Assembly (NCBI GenBank): GCA_024305405.1
Contig: JAKNDB010000076.1
Location: 740,501-804,500 of the forward strand
DNA length: 64,000 bases
Reading direction: 5' to 3'
Source of the DNA: Dirofilaria immitis
Taxonomy: Eukaryota; Nematoda; Chromadorea; Rhabditida; Onchocercidae
The position numbers were made by a program, and so were the translations under genes. Below the pieces are notes generated by a model, which saw nothing but the letters and a program-made list of their open reading frames with translations, ran no database searches and was not told where the DNA came from. Of this stretch, positions 11,841 through 24,975 are shown piece by piece (within the stretch, counting starts at the first letter, position 1; the number at the start of each line of letters is the position of its first letter).

Positions 11841-13411
11841 ATGGCGGCGGGGACGCCAGCAGATGAAGGTGATATTCGTATTGAAGAAGATGATATCTTG
11901 GATAATGGCAGTGATTTACTCACTTCCACTGATCATATGAGCGAGGATCCAGTAAGTTTAACCAAAGTTCCATTAGTGTTTCCTAACGATAATGCAGCCT
12001 TTGTTTTTTTATTTCCGATTCCGATAGATTAGTTTACTATTTTTATTTTATTATTGATCAAGCTGGGATTTTTTCTGCATTAGTAAAATATAAGAGGAGA
12101 TAATTATGAACTAAGCCAGCTCGTTAAATTGTTATTTTTGTGAATTCTAGGTATTGCTTAAAATTTTTTAATGGTATTTTATACACAAGCTGTTTCAGAT
12201 TATCTTATGTTGTGTGGCATGTATTTCAGGATATGGAGGCTTTGACAAATCGCATGAAAGAAATTGAAGAAGAAGCTCAGTTAATACGGCAAATGCAAAG
12301 TGATGTTGAGAAACAAATGAATATGAGCACAGGCAGTAATACTTCTCAGAGTGCGGCTTCGATTGAAGATAAAATTGAAGCAGATAGTAGATCTGTTTAC
12401 GTGGGGAATGTATGCACTAATTTTTGTTTATACTTTCCATTTTTATTGGTTTAAATCTTATTACACTAAATTAAATTTTTATATAAAATATTTAGTTTTC
12501 CGTCAATTTTGATTTTATGCTATCATGACTACAGGTGGATTACTGTTCGACTGCTGAAGAATTGGAAGCTCATTTTCATGGATGTGGTTCCGTGAATAGA
12601 GTAACAATTTTGACAGATAAATTCACAGGTCATCCGAAGGGGTATGTGTATTTCATGCTTCGTAAAATTCATTGCGTCATAGAAAAAAGATTTGATTTTT
12701 GGAATACTCATTGTATATTAAAATGGGTTAATTCATTTTTAGTTACCTCCTTGTACTTGGTTAACTGAAATGATTTTGCAACTAGATTTTTTCGTCGTTT
12801 CCATAAATGCATGACTGTTCTTACTAGTTTGCAATTCACAAGATATTTTTTGATTTAAATATTTAAGTAAATATGAAACAAATCATGTTTCTAGGTTCGC
12901 TTACATCGAGTTTGCTGATAAAGAAGCTGTGCAGACTGCTCTAGCTCTCGATGAATCATTGTTTCGCGGCCGACAGATCAAAGTAGTTTTTTATGAAATA
13001 TTAATTTTAAATTATAGATTTGTAATTGACGTTTTGTTACTAAGTTCATTTTACATGACCTTTTTCCGGGAATGCAATGGAGAATAATTTTAGGTTTGTG
13101 CTAAACGAACAAATCGACCTGGTGTAAGTACCACAAATCGACCACCGCGTGCACGCGGCCGTGGAGGTGCACGTGTAATCGTGAAATATATCTATGCCGG
13201 TTATCGAGCAAGGCGACCGCCAAGGTAATATTTGGTAGCGGTAAAATTTAAATTTCTAGGTCATTATTTATGTCTTTGTTTGTGATTTGGTTACTTAATT
13301 TTAACTTAGATTTGAAATCTGAGTGGTTCTGTCGATATTTATTTTGAATTCTTTTTTACAATATCAACTTTGATTTATTGCAGACGACGTGGAGTTTTCG
13401 CACCATACTAA
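11841..13411 (+). CDS. pabp-2: nuclear poly(A)-binding protein 1 (PABPN1/PABP2)
   Basis: Binds nascent poly(A) tails in the nucleus and stimulates poly(A) polymerase. Exons: 11841-11951, 12230-12409, 12535-12641, 12895-12982, 13094-13224 and 13384-13411. Together they give 645 nt, 214 residues, with all phases closing and no frame break. Order: an acidic N-terminus ([17 protein letters not shown]); a coiled coil starting [19 protein letters not shown]; and one RRM with RNP2 SVYVGNVDY and an RNP1-like GFAYIEFA, containing the hallmark [20 protein letters not shown]. The tail is arginine-rich ([23 protein letters not shown]), as in PABPN1, where it is methylated. Vertebrate PABPN1 has an N-terminal alanine tract that is absent here, as usual outside vertebrates. 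An AATAAA lies at about 13884, some 470 bases past the stop. Confidence 0.95.
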
Positions 13412-16400
13412 ACATAGTCTTGAAGTTTGAATGGACATAAGGAAATAGAGTCGTACTGTTGTTTGAATTTGGCGTATAGGGCTCATTGACGTGTTTTCGT
13501 TAAAACTTGATACCGTATATTTCACACTTTTGTTTATTTGTTGTATTTTGTGAATTAGCTGTTTCTGTTTCCAAATTTTACGTCTTAAATCAATTTTTCT
13601 CTTGAAAGATTCGGAGGGATTCCGGTATTGTTTGTATTGAAACTATTTATTTAAAGATATGAAAAACATTTCCGTCACTATGATTTCTTAAAATTTCGAT
13701 ATTGCTTGATCGGAGCCGACTATAGCATCCCGCAGTTTTCGGATTCAGTAAATTGATTGTTGAGTCAATTTAAATAAGTTAAAGTGATCCTTGGATATCA
13801 AGCGTATTTATGCTTCATTATTTTGTTGGACGTAAAAAGTACAAAACCTATTCATCTTAATTGTGGTTGTTCTATTACTTTGCAATAAAGAACGAGATCA
13901 CTTGATTCCTACGTTGTATTACGTAATACACACCTCATTTCTCTCAACACTATAATTTACGGTTTTATGTATCGGTAGTTTTCAATTTAAGCAATTTTTG
14001 CTAATGATATTGTGTTATTACTGTTTTCATAACTAGAAAAATTCGTTTTTTAATTTAAGAATTTCGATTTTTTTCTTTAAAATTATCATTTTGTTTCAGT
14101 TTGGATAATTCTTTTACTTTTTATTTGTCATATTGCCATCAGCTATCATTATTTAACACATAATTATGGCCATTGTTATTGTTACATAAGAATGTGAATG
14201 TTTTAATGAGGCTCACTTCGTGTCACAAACTTGCTTAAGCCAAGTTTGCTTCATTTTTGGAAAATATGTCTCTCGAGCATAAATTTACATCTATAAGATC
14301 TCTTGTTTTCCTCTGCAGTTGAAAAAAATAAATTCATAGCATTTTGGCAGTATCTTAGGGATAATTTCAACAAAATATTTTTTTCTATAAATTCTGAAAA
14401 GAAGATCGTGCAAGCAGTTTTCTTGCAATTTTTTAAAGTTGTTTTTTCTAAAATGTCATGAAATTGAGCCACTTTAAAGGCAGAAATCTTGAGGAATCAT
14501 TCTGAAATTGTTCATTCTCATAAGTTTTGGCATTGCTTAATGGTTCGAAATACGCAGTAAAAGTTATTAAACGAATATAGCACGATCAAAAAAATTATCC
14601 TGAATAATAAAGAATGATGTTTAATAATTTTTGCAAAAAAGTCAAAAATCTCAAATTGTGTTCCACACATATCTTCGATCATCGAAGAAAATCCAAGTTT
14701 TATGGTGATCTTATGCTTTTTTTTGATTTACTAAATTTATGTAAGGACTTTACGAAATATCGACATGGAACATCATTTTTTTTTTTGTTACAGAGTCCTC
14801 GCAAAGTTTGATTCAACCTGAAATAAACTTCACTCTTCTGAAAGCAAATCAATATTTGAGTCTCATAAAAGTTCTGGTTGTCTTCTTCTAGAGCTTCTAG
14901 TCATTGTTCTATCGAAAGCATGGTCGTAATGATAAAGTTGGACAATGGAAAAATTATAGAAATGTAAGTCAAAGTGGATTACTACATAAAAATGTTTCTT
15001 ATCATGTATTTCAGTGTTTATTTTTTTAAAATTGATTGTATTTCAATTCGAGCAGCGATGATTTATATTGAAAGGAAAGGATGACTATCATTTCAGATGA
15101 AAGACAGAAAATTCTGAAGTTCGAAAGTCATTTTAAAATATTTCCTAATAAAGTCAGCAGGGCTCATATTAGAAGCAACATGAACAGTTTTAACCCGAGT
15201 GATAGATATTTCATCCATATATCCACTTATAGAAGGAATGATGCATTGTTTGGAATTGAAAATTTGGTTAAACAAGAGATGGTGTCGTATTTATCTCAAA
15301 AAGAGTAAGTTTCTAGATAAATCGATTTGCAAGCATGACGAAACTAATTCGACATATTCTTATGTTTGAAATATTGCCTTGTCCCTGATATAGGTCCCAT
15401 GAAGAATATGTTCGCGAATGAGAGGACAATTTCCAATTTGAGATGGAGAGATGTTTTGCCAGTTGTTGTCCGGATGTTGCAGTGATGGCGGCGATGGTTA
15501 TGAGTGAGATTCTGTATTCCGTAACTTTTGTATTTTTGAAAGGATTAGAATATATATGTCAAGGAACTACCTAATCAATATCTGTACATAGTAATATTTC
15601 AGGTCATACTTCATTGTCATGTAATTGGAGGTACACCAATTAGCTTAAAGTCAAGTTGTATGTTTCCAGTATTTCACGAAAATATGTTGGCTAATACATA
15701 ATTTTAACTTTCTGGGTGCGTGAAGAACATTCAGGAGTCTGTTAGTGATGAATTATGATACAAAGGAACTTCTGGTAGCCGTGATTTTGAATGATTTCTG
15801 AAATTTAATGAGGTCAGTGATTTCAGAGTGTGCACGAAATGTATTGTTTACAATGGCTAATTCCCGTCTTGCTCATACCCAAGCATTGGCTTCATCCAGC
15901 CTTTATTATTGACCAGGCCTTCTTCATGTGGTTTTATGTTGTTGGATTTTTATGGAAAGAAGGTTTGTACTTCATCGTTTTATTAACTATTTGCTTATTT
16001 CAACAAAAATGTAAGAAAAATCATCGAGGGATCACTATAGGTCACGAATTTTATTAGTTGATATTATGGAAGATTTGTCTTTATTTATTCTTCTACTGCT
16101 ATGTAATTAGTTTGCATACACTCTGTTGACAACATATTTTTACATACATCATTGATAGCATATATGGACACAGAGACAAATGAAATGAAATAAAAAGACA
16201 TTATCATGGAAGTTGATACAAATAGCGGTTTTGGACCATAAATTTCGAATTGTTCCAACTAAAAAAATTTCAACTTGTTCTAATATCTTTATTAATCAAA
16301 ATAGGAATTATGATAATGAATACAGTTCTACCAATTAGCAGTAATATTTTTATTCTTGTTGCTTAGAGATTCCCACATTTTCCAATAATGCATCAGGATT

Positions 16401-17743
16401 TGATAACAATATTGAATAGGAAAAGTATTTCTTATTTCTAACAGTAAACTATCTAATGCGGAATATGATCTTTTCATGCTGGAAGTTCGATTATGACAAT
16501 ATTTTGCAACTTCTCCATGTAACTTAATAAATTATTAACGATTGCCACATAATACAATTTTTCTCTCATTTCTTTCATTTTTTTCTTTCTTTTTTTCTAC
16601 TTCTCTCTTATTTCTCGTTCGAATTGAAAAATGATGAAAATCATGAGACATCCTCTTATAAAACTTTTTCACATTTTTAATTTATTTCCAGTGCTGGATG
16701 ATCGGTTAACTTTTTACTTCGTTCAGAAATCAGATTTTACAAGTCATTTCCAATTTTGGTCTTATTTTGTTCCCCATCTTCATTTTCAAGATTTTTACTT
16801 CATAAGATTTCCCATCCTTATGATTAATTTGAAATAAAAAACGGATGACTAATCATTAAAATAAAGTATAAATTGGAAAATTTGCCTTAAAATCATAATC
16901 AGCCACACTTATAAATAATAAATGCATTCAAATGTAAAGCGACAAAGTTGAACAATGTAAAATGATGTTACTTCAGCATAGATCTTATAGTATGCATGTT
17001 CTTTAGTGCCTTGATATCCCTTTTTGGCTTTCTCAAAAAAGAAACTTTATATTTCTGTAAATTTCATTTCAACGTCATACACCATAGGCTTCATTATTTT
17101 TTAAAATATTTCATTGAAATTCGTATTATTCATAAAAAAGCTTGAAAATTATGATCTTAATTCATCCACTATTCAAAATTGATGGTAGATAATGCAGTAA
17201 TAATTTGCTGAATGCTGTGAAATTCATAACTCACTTAAATATTCCGCTATAGCAGTGGGGGATATTTCGATAAACACTATTTATTTCTTATTTTAGGCCG
17301 TGTTATATATGCTCCATAATATTCTTCACGGCAGTTGGACTGTTATGTTGGAGCGATAGTGATTCTTGCATATTTTGGCCCTCCTGTGATACTGTGTTCA
17401 ATGGAGAAATGTGCGCATATGTCCGTGAGAAAAGGCAATGGCTTTCATAAAGCAAAAAAATCGGGAAAGGCAGTCTTTGTGTTGTTTATTTTTACGACGA
17501 ATACTTGTACTGCCGATTGAAATATTTAAGTATTTTGTTCCATACATTACAAAATTACGAAGCTGCACAATTTCCACTATTTTCTAAATAAAATTTTTTT
17601 CGTATATTTTAAATAAAACTGACAAAAAATTCGGATCAAATAAAATTGAAGTAATCTGAAAAATTAGACTCGAAATGCGCATATTACTTTCCAGATGTTA
17701 AATACAAAATGCCGGAAATGTCAGTTGTATCCATTGAATAGTT
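13412..17743. other. intergenic region with unassigned open frames
   Basis: After the PABPN1 stop comes its 3' UTR, with a candidate polyadenylation signal near 13884. Several 60-75-codon open stretches exist on the plus strand (for example 15081-15308, 15830-16057 and 17335-17520). The 15830 frame is hydrophobic, with [18 protein letters not shown]. None shows a known family, none has convincing paired splice sites, and some continue into stop-containing sequence that still looks faintly coding, for example 15394-15500. They could be remains of decayed genes. Confidence 0.4.
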
Positions 17744-17779
17744 AAGCTCAATTTTATAGCAAACTATAAAATTGAGCTT
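17744..17779. repeat. perfect inverted repeat, 16-bp arms and 4-base loop
   Basis: The arm AAGCTCAATTTTATAG is followed by CAAA and its exact reverse complement. It would form a perfect hairpin in DNA or RNA. No flanking target-site duplication or coding context was recognised. Confidence 0.9.
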
Positions 17780-19419
17780 CCTGATTATCCTGTTAGTGAA
17801 ATGAGCTGGATGGGGATTACGATTTTGGCTGTAAATTTAGGAAATCTGAATTTTCTGCCAGCAGTAGTCAAAACCCAAAAATATTTTTTTTTGTACTCTC
17901 CATTTTCCTTAGCAAGTTCTTGTTTTGCTTGCGTTTCACATGTACATTTCTAATCTTCAAACAAAAATTTATTCATATAGAACCATTAATTGTGGAAAAG
18001 TAAAATACCAATTTCCTTATTATAAACAAATTTGCTTCATTTCTTATTCCTTTGTGTATAGTGTCATATTTTAACCCATCCACAAGGACTACTGTTAACT
18101 TTCCAAGCATTATATTACGAATGAAGCTGTTCCCGCTATCGTTTGGCTTACCGTTGCTACCGAAACATATAGCCCAATTTAATTATGTTGCTCTGATCTT
18201 CATATAAAAATCACAAATTCTGACACCAGATTTTTATGCTAATTCCTTCAGCTTGTATAATTCCGCTGGAAGCCGCTCTTTTGAATTCCTCTACTGATAT
18301 TGAATAAACTTGTACATTGTATTACAACTCTTTACTAATTAGTTTGACATTAGATATTCCCTTAAAGCAAAGTACTAACGAAAAATCGTAGAGTTTGCTT
18401 TAAGACATATACCAGTATCTGCAAAAGTCGCAATCCCTTTTATCCAAAAATCATTGCTTCTTAATTCGAGATGACAATTTGGTATTTGTATATTAACGAT
18501 AAAGAAAAAAGATGAGCAATCAAATGGAGACAGAGAACTTCGGATATTTTAACAGTAACTCGTGAAGCTTAAAACTTTAATAGCTAGTAGAGAACACCTT
18601 AAAAATGTTAATTACACAAGGAGCTCTAAACACACTTCGCAGAATTAATTAGAACAAAAGAACACATATAGAAGAAACAGTAATAAGTAGTACAATAAAC
18701 TACCAAAAACGAATGTATACAAGATATAAAAAAATGAATTCATTAAGTTATTTTTAAACTAACTCATAAAACGCATGAGACTTAGTTATGTCAGTTTCAA
18801 AGAATGCACGAAAAAATTTTGCTATCTCAAAAAAATCATATGACATGTAAATCGATGCTGTAGCTTGTCGAGCTGTATGAAGATCGGTAAATATTTAATT
18901 TAGGAATATCTCTAATTTTGTAATGGTACTTTCCATGTCCACAGCCACAAGTCGCAGCAAAATTTTCAGACGATACAAGATGAAATATTGTTTCTCATTT
19001 ATATAAAGCAACAAAAGATACTACATCTGAGAATGAACTATTCCCGCTTCTTGGTATAAAATCCTGAAATATTTACCTAGAATAGTGAGATATACGATAA
19101 AAAAGTTAAGAACATGTGTGAAGTCCAGATTTCTTTAAGGTTATGTGCGTAGTTATATATTACCATTTGACTATGACCATCTAATTCAAACAATATATTG
19201 AAAATGCACAGATTAATGAGACGACGAAAACAGAGAAAGTAATGAAGGGAGTGGGGAAGAAGAGAAAAAAAGGAAAAAGGTCTTCATCAAAAGAATCCGT
19301 AAAATATAAATGGAAATATGATGCTCATAGCTTTATGGCCAACGTAAACAATAGTTATAAATGATACATAGTATCATAAATGATAATAACGATATTTTTG
19401 ATACAGTATGTTCGCTCCA
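17780..19419. other. intergenic, nothing recognised
   Basis: AT-rich sequence 3' of the dynein light chain gene. Contains scattered stops in all frames and no recognised RNA gene or repeat. Confidence 0.5.
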
Positions 19420-20631
19420 TCATATTGCAACAGCAAAAACATTAACAATTGTTACAACTGCTTTATTTTCCCATCGAACTGTAAATGACACTGAAAATCA
19501 AAATGTAAATTACTTCAAGTAGCATAAAATAAAGAAAGAATTATAATGATAAGGAGGAAGTCAGAGAAATCAAAGAAATAAACTATGAAAATTCCATATT
19601 TCAATATGGATATGATCTTTGTTTTATAAAAAAATAAGGTTTTTAAAACAAACAAATAAAATTATGGAAAATCAGAAATTACTTACGGTCGGTTGCCTTA
19701 TCCCAGTAACAAGTGCTCGATACGCTGAGACCTGCACCGGTATTTGTTTGCATAATGACACAAGTTACTAAAAAAATTCAGAAAATAGGTAAACATAGTT
19801 ATTGAAGAATTTAATGAAGTTTAGAAAGCGTTCTTTTATCAAGTCTACGACACTTTATTAGCAACAATTAATCAAGGATTAATAGCAAAGAAAAAATATA
19901 CAGATAAGAAACATAATAAATTTCCAAAGACTTGATCATAAAGCAAGTCAACTAGATGGTGAACAGGAAAAAATGATGAAAAACTCGCCAATATATTTGT
20001 AGGGTTTATTGAGTTTCACCAGATTCGTGGTAATTGTTTCTACGGCTTGCTGACTCCACTGATTTGTTGTAACATGCCAATATGGACTGTTACCAATTAT
20101 ATTATCCAAAGCCTAAAAAAATTTTTTGATTTTATTGGCATTATCAAATGTTAGCATGGAAACAGTGAATTTGATCGAAGCAAATTCTTTAAATTTTCAG
20201 AAGAAAAATCACAAAAGAAAAATAGAAAGATGAATCACATTGATTCTTTCTAATAGTACATTATGCACTTAGTCACAATCCTTTACAATTTACTTCCTCT
20301 AAAACAAAATTTCCAGTAAATTTCCCAAAAATTTTACAAATGAAGAACTCAATAAAATAGGATTACCAGCAATAAACAAAAATTTCTTTGGATATACCAA
20401 CCTCCTTGCTAATAGTTTGAACTTCTTGACTGAGAGGCACTAAGTGAGAGGCAGAATTCTGAAATTTATAAGTGATTAATTCTTTCACCGATACAAAATA
20501 ATTCAGGATTTTGTTCCAGAATTAAATTTCCGCATTATTGAGAATTTAATTTCAAAAAATAAGACAAAAACATATTGAAATTTACGAAAACAAATACAAC
20601 TAACCTCAACAGGATGATCACCCATCATCAT
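19420..20631 (-). CDS. dylt-1: Tctex-type cytoplasmic dynein light chain (DYNLT)
   Basis: Cargo-adaptor light chain of cytoplasmic dynein 1 that binds the intermediate chain. Exons (minus strand): 20631-20605, 20458-20402, 20112-19989, 19767-19687 and 19490-19420. They give 360 nt, 119 residues, with no frame break. The N-terminus MMMGDHPVE is short. Then come EVQTISKEALDNIIGN, WHVTTNQWSQQAVETI, LVKLNKPYKYIVTCVIMQ, the family signature GAGLSVSSTCYWDKATD, and the C-terminal strand FTVRWENKAVVTIVNVF. Family length is about 113. The start is the first of three consecutive ATGs; a further upstream exon cannot be excluded. Intron 3 needs a GC donor (see findings). The gene lies 612 bases downstream of the inositol monophosphatase gene on the same strand, so the two could be co-transcribed. 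Confidence 0.92.
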
Positions 20632-21243
20632 CCAACGGTCTATTTATTTTACAAAAAACCAAAAATGATGAAACGCGTTTAAACTGTTTCCCTAAACAGC
20701 ATTTTCATCCTGCATGACAAACAATAACTTTTCTAAAAACTAATGTCACCCTTAAAAATGTCGGCTCCTTAAAATTTTCTTTCCTTTCATGCATTTTTGT
20801 AAATATACAAGCTAATCCATGAAAATGCGTGAAATTTTTTCTTTCTTCTTTAGATGTTTCAATGAAAGAAATTAAAGATGGTGTTATGACCAAAGAGAAG
20901 ATCTAAGAGGTAACAAAGAGATGACTTTATTCCATAGATTAACATAGAAAGAAAGTTTGATACTTCTGAGACTACTAAATATAAATATGCAGAAATAAAT
21001 TCTTTCCTTAATTATCCTTATAATTACGAAAGATTAGAAATATCTAATAGTGATATAATCATTTGCAGCAAATCTTATTCCTAATAATAATGAATCGGAA
21101 TTTAGCGAATCAGCCAGGAATAAAGAAAAGATATAGAACAGAGAATGAAAATAAATCGAAAATAGTAAAATAGTTCTCTAATAGCTTCTAAGAGAAAATT
21201 AAGGTTGTTAAATTTCATCCAGCATAATATATTTTAAAAAATT
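20632..21243. other. spacer between inositol monophosphatase and dynein light chain genes
   Basis: A 612-base gap between two minus-strand genes. No exon recognised. Its size would suit an operon spacer or a compact independent promoter; the sequence does not decide. Confidence 0.4.
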
Positions 21244-23305
21244 TCACCGGACTATAAAACAAAAATTAATATGGACAACATTATAGAAAAAAACTTGATG
21301 AGAAGTGGAAAAGTAATGCATAACACTAGAAATAATAAAAAGAGATGAAGCGGATTTATCCCTCTTTTCATATTCGACATGGCTGAGAGTTGATTCTATT
21401 GCCTTAGCCAGCTCAAGAGTTGAGGTACAAAGAACTCGACGATTCATAATGTCAAACTCGGCTCCTGCAATATCTGATTGCTTAAACTATTTGCCAAACA
21501 AATTGTTAGATGGAAATGAAATCAAACGATTAATTTTTCAAAAATGTAAAAAAAAAATGAAGATAATACAGAAATTTGCCAAAATCTTAGAATCAATAAT
21601 GAATTTAAATTTTTCAAAAAAATGAGAAATTTCCATTTCCTAAGCCTTACAAAATATTCGAAAAAAAAACGGATGAATGTCTAAAAATGAGTAAATTATT
21701 TCAAAGTAATATCACCGGCAAACTCGATTTTCTAAAAATAGTCTCGAAAAACAAAAAAGAAGCATTTTCTTCATGATTCATTACCTGTTGGATCTAGTAA
21801 TACACCACCAGCTTCTTTAACAATAATTCCAGCAGCGGCAACGTCCCATGCGTGGATACCATACTCAACATACGCATCCAATATACCCTGAGCTACATAG
21901 ACCATATTGATAGCTGCAGAGCCGAATGAGCGATGTCTAAATCAAGAGGATATTGCAAAAGATAACAAATGATGCTATCTTTTAAATCCGTATTGAAACC
22001 AGAACAACGATCCCGAAAAAATATGATATAATGAACATAAATATTACATCAATTTGTATGAGATGTTCGATGTATTGGCTTAATGCAAAAATGAATATAA
22101 ATGTGAGAGATACCCCCGTATCCCTGCAAGACATTGCCGACGATGGTTATCCAATGTGATTTTCAACCATTTTTCACCGAACTTGACCAAGTTATGAATT
22201 CCATGCGACTGACCAATTAAGCATCGATTTATTTCTATAGATATTACAATTTAACTATAGATCTTTTTTTTTTTTTTTTTTAAATCGAGTGACTTCTAAA
22301 AATTTTTTATCCAGTCATGATAAAATTCTTTCGCTGCAAATTTTTATAGCAGGTATACCTTTGGTAGCAGAAACATGGATTGGAAAGCCATTTCGAAAAG
22401 CTCCTCGCCCTGATTGCGCCGTATAAAGTTCTTTAGTAATTGGATTGTAAACAATACCGGCACGTATCTGCTTTTTAATAGCTAGTCCTACACATATGGC
22501 TATCACTGGAATTCTGTAATTTCAAAGCTAGTAAAAATCATGTCAAAAATACGATTCATCATGCTTTTAAAACTGTTTAATTGATGAAGAAATAAACAAA
22601 TTAATAAAATCAACTCATTAGAATCCGCATAATGTACACTACCTGTGGACAAAATTCGTTGTGCCATCAATTGGATCAATAATCCAGGTAGGTGCATCAG
22701 TATAATCAATTTTTGCACCACCTGCCACAGATTCTTCACCAATAAACCTGTAGCAATACACTTTACAATAGTTATTTAAACATCAATACTTGAAATCCAT
22801 ATGCCAACAAAAAATTAAACGTTATTTTTTTGATCATAGAACACCAGCCCAAGAAATCTCAAGTAAATTATAAATAACTAAAAAACTCCGTAAGTTAAAA
22901 TGATAACTCCAAAATTCGATTATAAATAAGGAATTATATATACCGGGATAGGACAATCCGATAGCAACATTCTTGTGTGATTGTACTTAGTAACATTCAG
23001 ATATATATTAGAATAAAAACTAACTTATGATCAGGGAATTCCTTCGAAAGATTCTCGATCAACATTTTTTCAACTGCTTGGTCTGTTTCTGTCACTAAAT
23101 CCGTATTCGACATTTTTGTATGCACTTCTGAACATGGCTGTTCGAAAGCAGCTCGAACAAGCTATAAAAAATTATATACAAGTACATATAAATATATAAC
23201 ATTTTCTTAATAATATCAAGAACTTACTATTCCCGCCTTATTAACAAGATTCAACGCGAAGCTGAAAAATTTGTCTTCTTCAGGGTGAAACAACTGGCAA
23301 CTCAT
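21244..23305 (-). CDS. ttx-7: inositol monophosphatase
   Basis: Mg2+-dependent, lithium-sensitive hydrolysis of inositol monophosphates to free inositol. Exons (minus strand): 23305-23228, 23161-23025, 22747-22643, 22513-22359, 22234-22114, 21936-21785 and 21464-21244. They give 969 nt, 322 residues, all in phase. Metal-binding motifs are complete: GEES in exon 3, then [14 protein letters not shown] (motif 1), and [17 protein letters not shown] (motif 2) in exon 6. [15 protein letters not shown] near residue 50 and [15 protein letters not shown] are also typical. The last exon runs past the usual family end ([12 protein letters not shown]) with about 30 hydrophobic residues; an unseen further intron or a lineage-specific tail would explain this. 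A TTTTTTCAG acceptor at 23315, nine bases before ATG, suggests trans-splicing. Confidence 0.93.
22263..22281. repeat. long T homopolymer in an intron
   Basis: A run of about 19 T on the plus strand inside the fourth intron of the inositol monophosphatase gene. It is of the kind most prone to length error. Confidence 0.9.
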
Positions 23306-23314
23306 GTTCTTTCA

Positions 23315-23324
23315 CTGAAAAAAC
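23315..23324 (-). promoter_or_regulatory. probable spliced-leader acceptor of inositol monophosphatase
   Basis: TTTTTTCAG on the minus strand ends at 23315, leaving a nine-base 5' UTR before the ATG at 23305. No cis donor exon is apparent upstream. Inference from consensus and position. Confidence 0.55.
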
Positions 23325-23670
23325 TATGCGACCTATTAACATTTATAGTCACAAAGTGAAAATGACTTTCTTCTAGAAAAAAAACATTAGCGTTACCAGA
23401 AACCACTGCCTCTTATAACTCTGCTGCTAAAGAATGAAAGAGAAAAACAACCATAAGCTCCACATTAATTCATTTGGACATTCTGTTAGCTGAAAAAAAT
23501 CGATATACGAGTGTACTATGATTGTTTTAAGAAAAATAGTATTTGTGCATCAAAAATAACAAAATATTAAGAGAATTTTTGAAGTAAGAATTAGAGTTTT
23601 CGAGAACAAATTGATAACCGCTAGAAGATGTGTTTCTAAACCAACACAATGTATGTTATCACATTTCAGA

Positions 23671-23781
23671 ATGTCTTATGATTCATTAATCATAGGACCT
23701 CCATGCAAAAAGATACGAATTAGCCAGTATAAGCGAGGTCAGAAAAAGCTCGCTAGTAAAACTGCGCGTAATATTGATTAA
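23671..23781 (+). CDS. possible very short gene or isolated exon, 36 residues
   Basis: ATG at 23671 follows TTTCAG by one base and opens a 36-codon frame ending in TAA at 23779-23781. It is rich in lysine and arginine (CKKIRISQYKRGQKKLASK). No family was recognised. It lies in the 1.7-kb gap between the divergent inositol monophosphatase and eIF2-gamma genes. The acceptor-like context is the only support; it may be chance. Confidence 0.2.
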   Translation: MSYDSLIIGPPCKKIRISQYKRGQKKLASKTARNID

Positions 23782-24975
23782 ATTATTTTTGCATTAAATA
23801 ACTAATGATTTGATATTAAGTGTTAGTGTAAGTTTTCATAAAAGAAAGATTTAATTGTGAAATCACTCCAAATTGTTTATCACAAACACTATAACATAAT
23901 CTTCCTTTCTCAACCATTTACCTTATGCTGCTATTTACTGGAGAAGGTTTCTTGTCAATTTCGCTACAAACCTCTCACCATACTGATGAGCAACTTACGT
24001 TCGTCATAAATCATCCTCTGCGAAGTATTTCCTTCAGAATTATGTCACCCACACCGCCATCAAATATTCTGTAAGATATATTAATGACGAAATGACGAAA
24101 CTGGAAATGTGTAACGTAAAGGAAGTCGACGAGGTCAAATTCTGATAAAAAATTGGCTTGAGATCGATTTGCATTTTGCACGTCATGCAATGCATTTAAC
24201 GTGTGGCATTCATATCATGCAAGATTTTCATCCTTACTAAACATAGGACGAGAACGTCGAAAGTACACCAACCCTTCCCGCCTATAATAATCTAACGCAC
24301 ATCCATGCAATCTAACTTTATATTCTATTTGTGCTGCTATAGATAACGATTTGCAACGTGATGCAACTCTCTTGCAGATGGACTGCGTTAGCATAATGAT
24401 TGGATGCAGATTGTTAGGGTAACGAGGGAGATGTGGGGTATAGGTTGTTTGAAGATGAAGAAAGATTTATTTCACTTGTTGTTATTCTATTCTAGTCATT
24501 CGAATGAGAAAATTATTTCTATCATTGTGGATTGAATGAGTATCTTTTCAGTTTGATATTTTAACTCCATTGATAATCAAATTATTTTATTCATACTTTT
24601 TTATGAATTTTTGCTTGATCTTCTCTGATCTTGAATTACCATCAGATCTATAAAATTTCATTTGTGAAATTTACATTTGCAATATTTTGTTAGATCTATA
24701 AAGTTTGTAAAGTTTCATATCATATCTATAAAGTTCAGAATTATTTCGTTTTTTTATCTGAATTGAATGGAGCATGAAGAAAGGAGAGAGAGAGGAACTG
24801 AGCCGTGGAAAAATGTACCGAAAAATAGGACGTTATTACAAGCAGAGAGTTGTCCTTTGTAATCAGTAACAAATAATACCGTTTTCAGAATTTTCATTGT
24901 TTGACGGTATTAAAAGCATCATCGCTCTTTAATTCTTTACGCGGTCTTTGCAATAATTTTGGACTTGTTTCGAGC
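23782..24975. other. divergent promoter region
   Basis: Gap between inositol monophosphatase (-) and eIF2-gamma (+). Holds a degenerate repeat at about 24647-24740 in which ATCTATAAA(A/G)TT recurs. No other feature was recognised. Confidence 0.45.

Noticed and set aside
15081..16057. Plus-strand open frames as a new gene
   Set aside because: No family, no consistent splice sites, and stops interrupt neighbouring coding-like segments; reported only as unassigned intergenic sequence.
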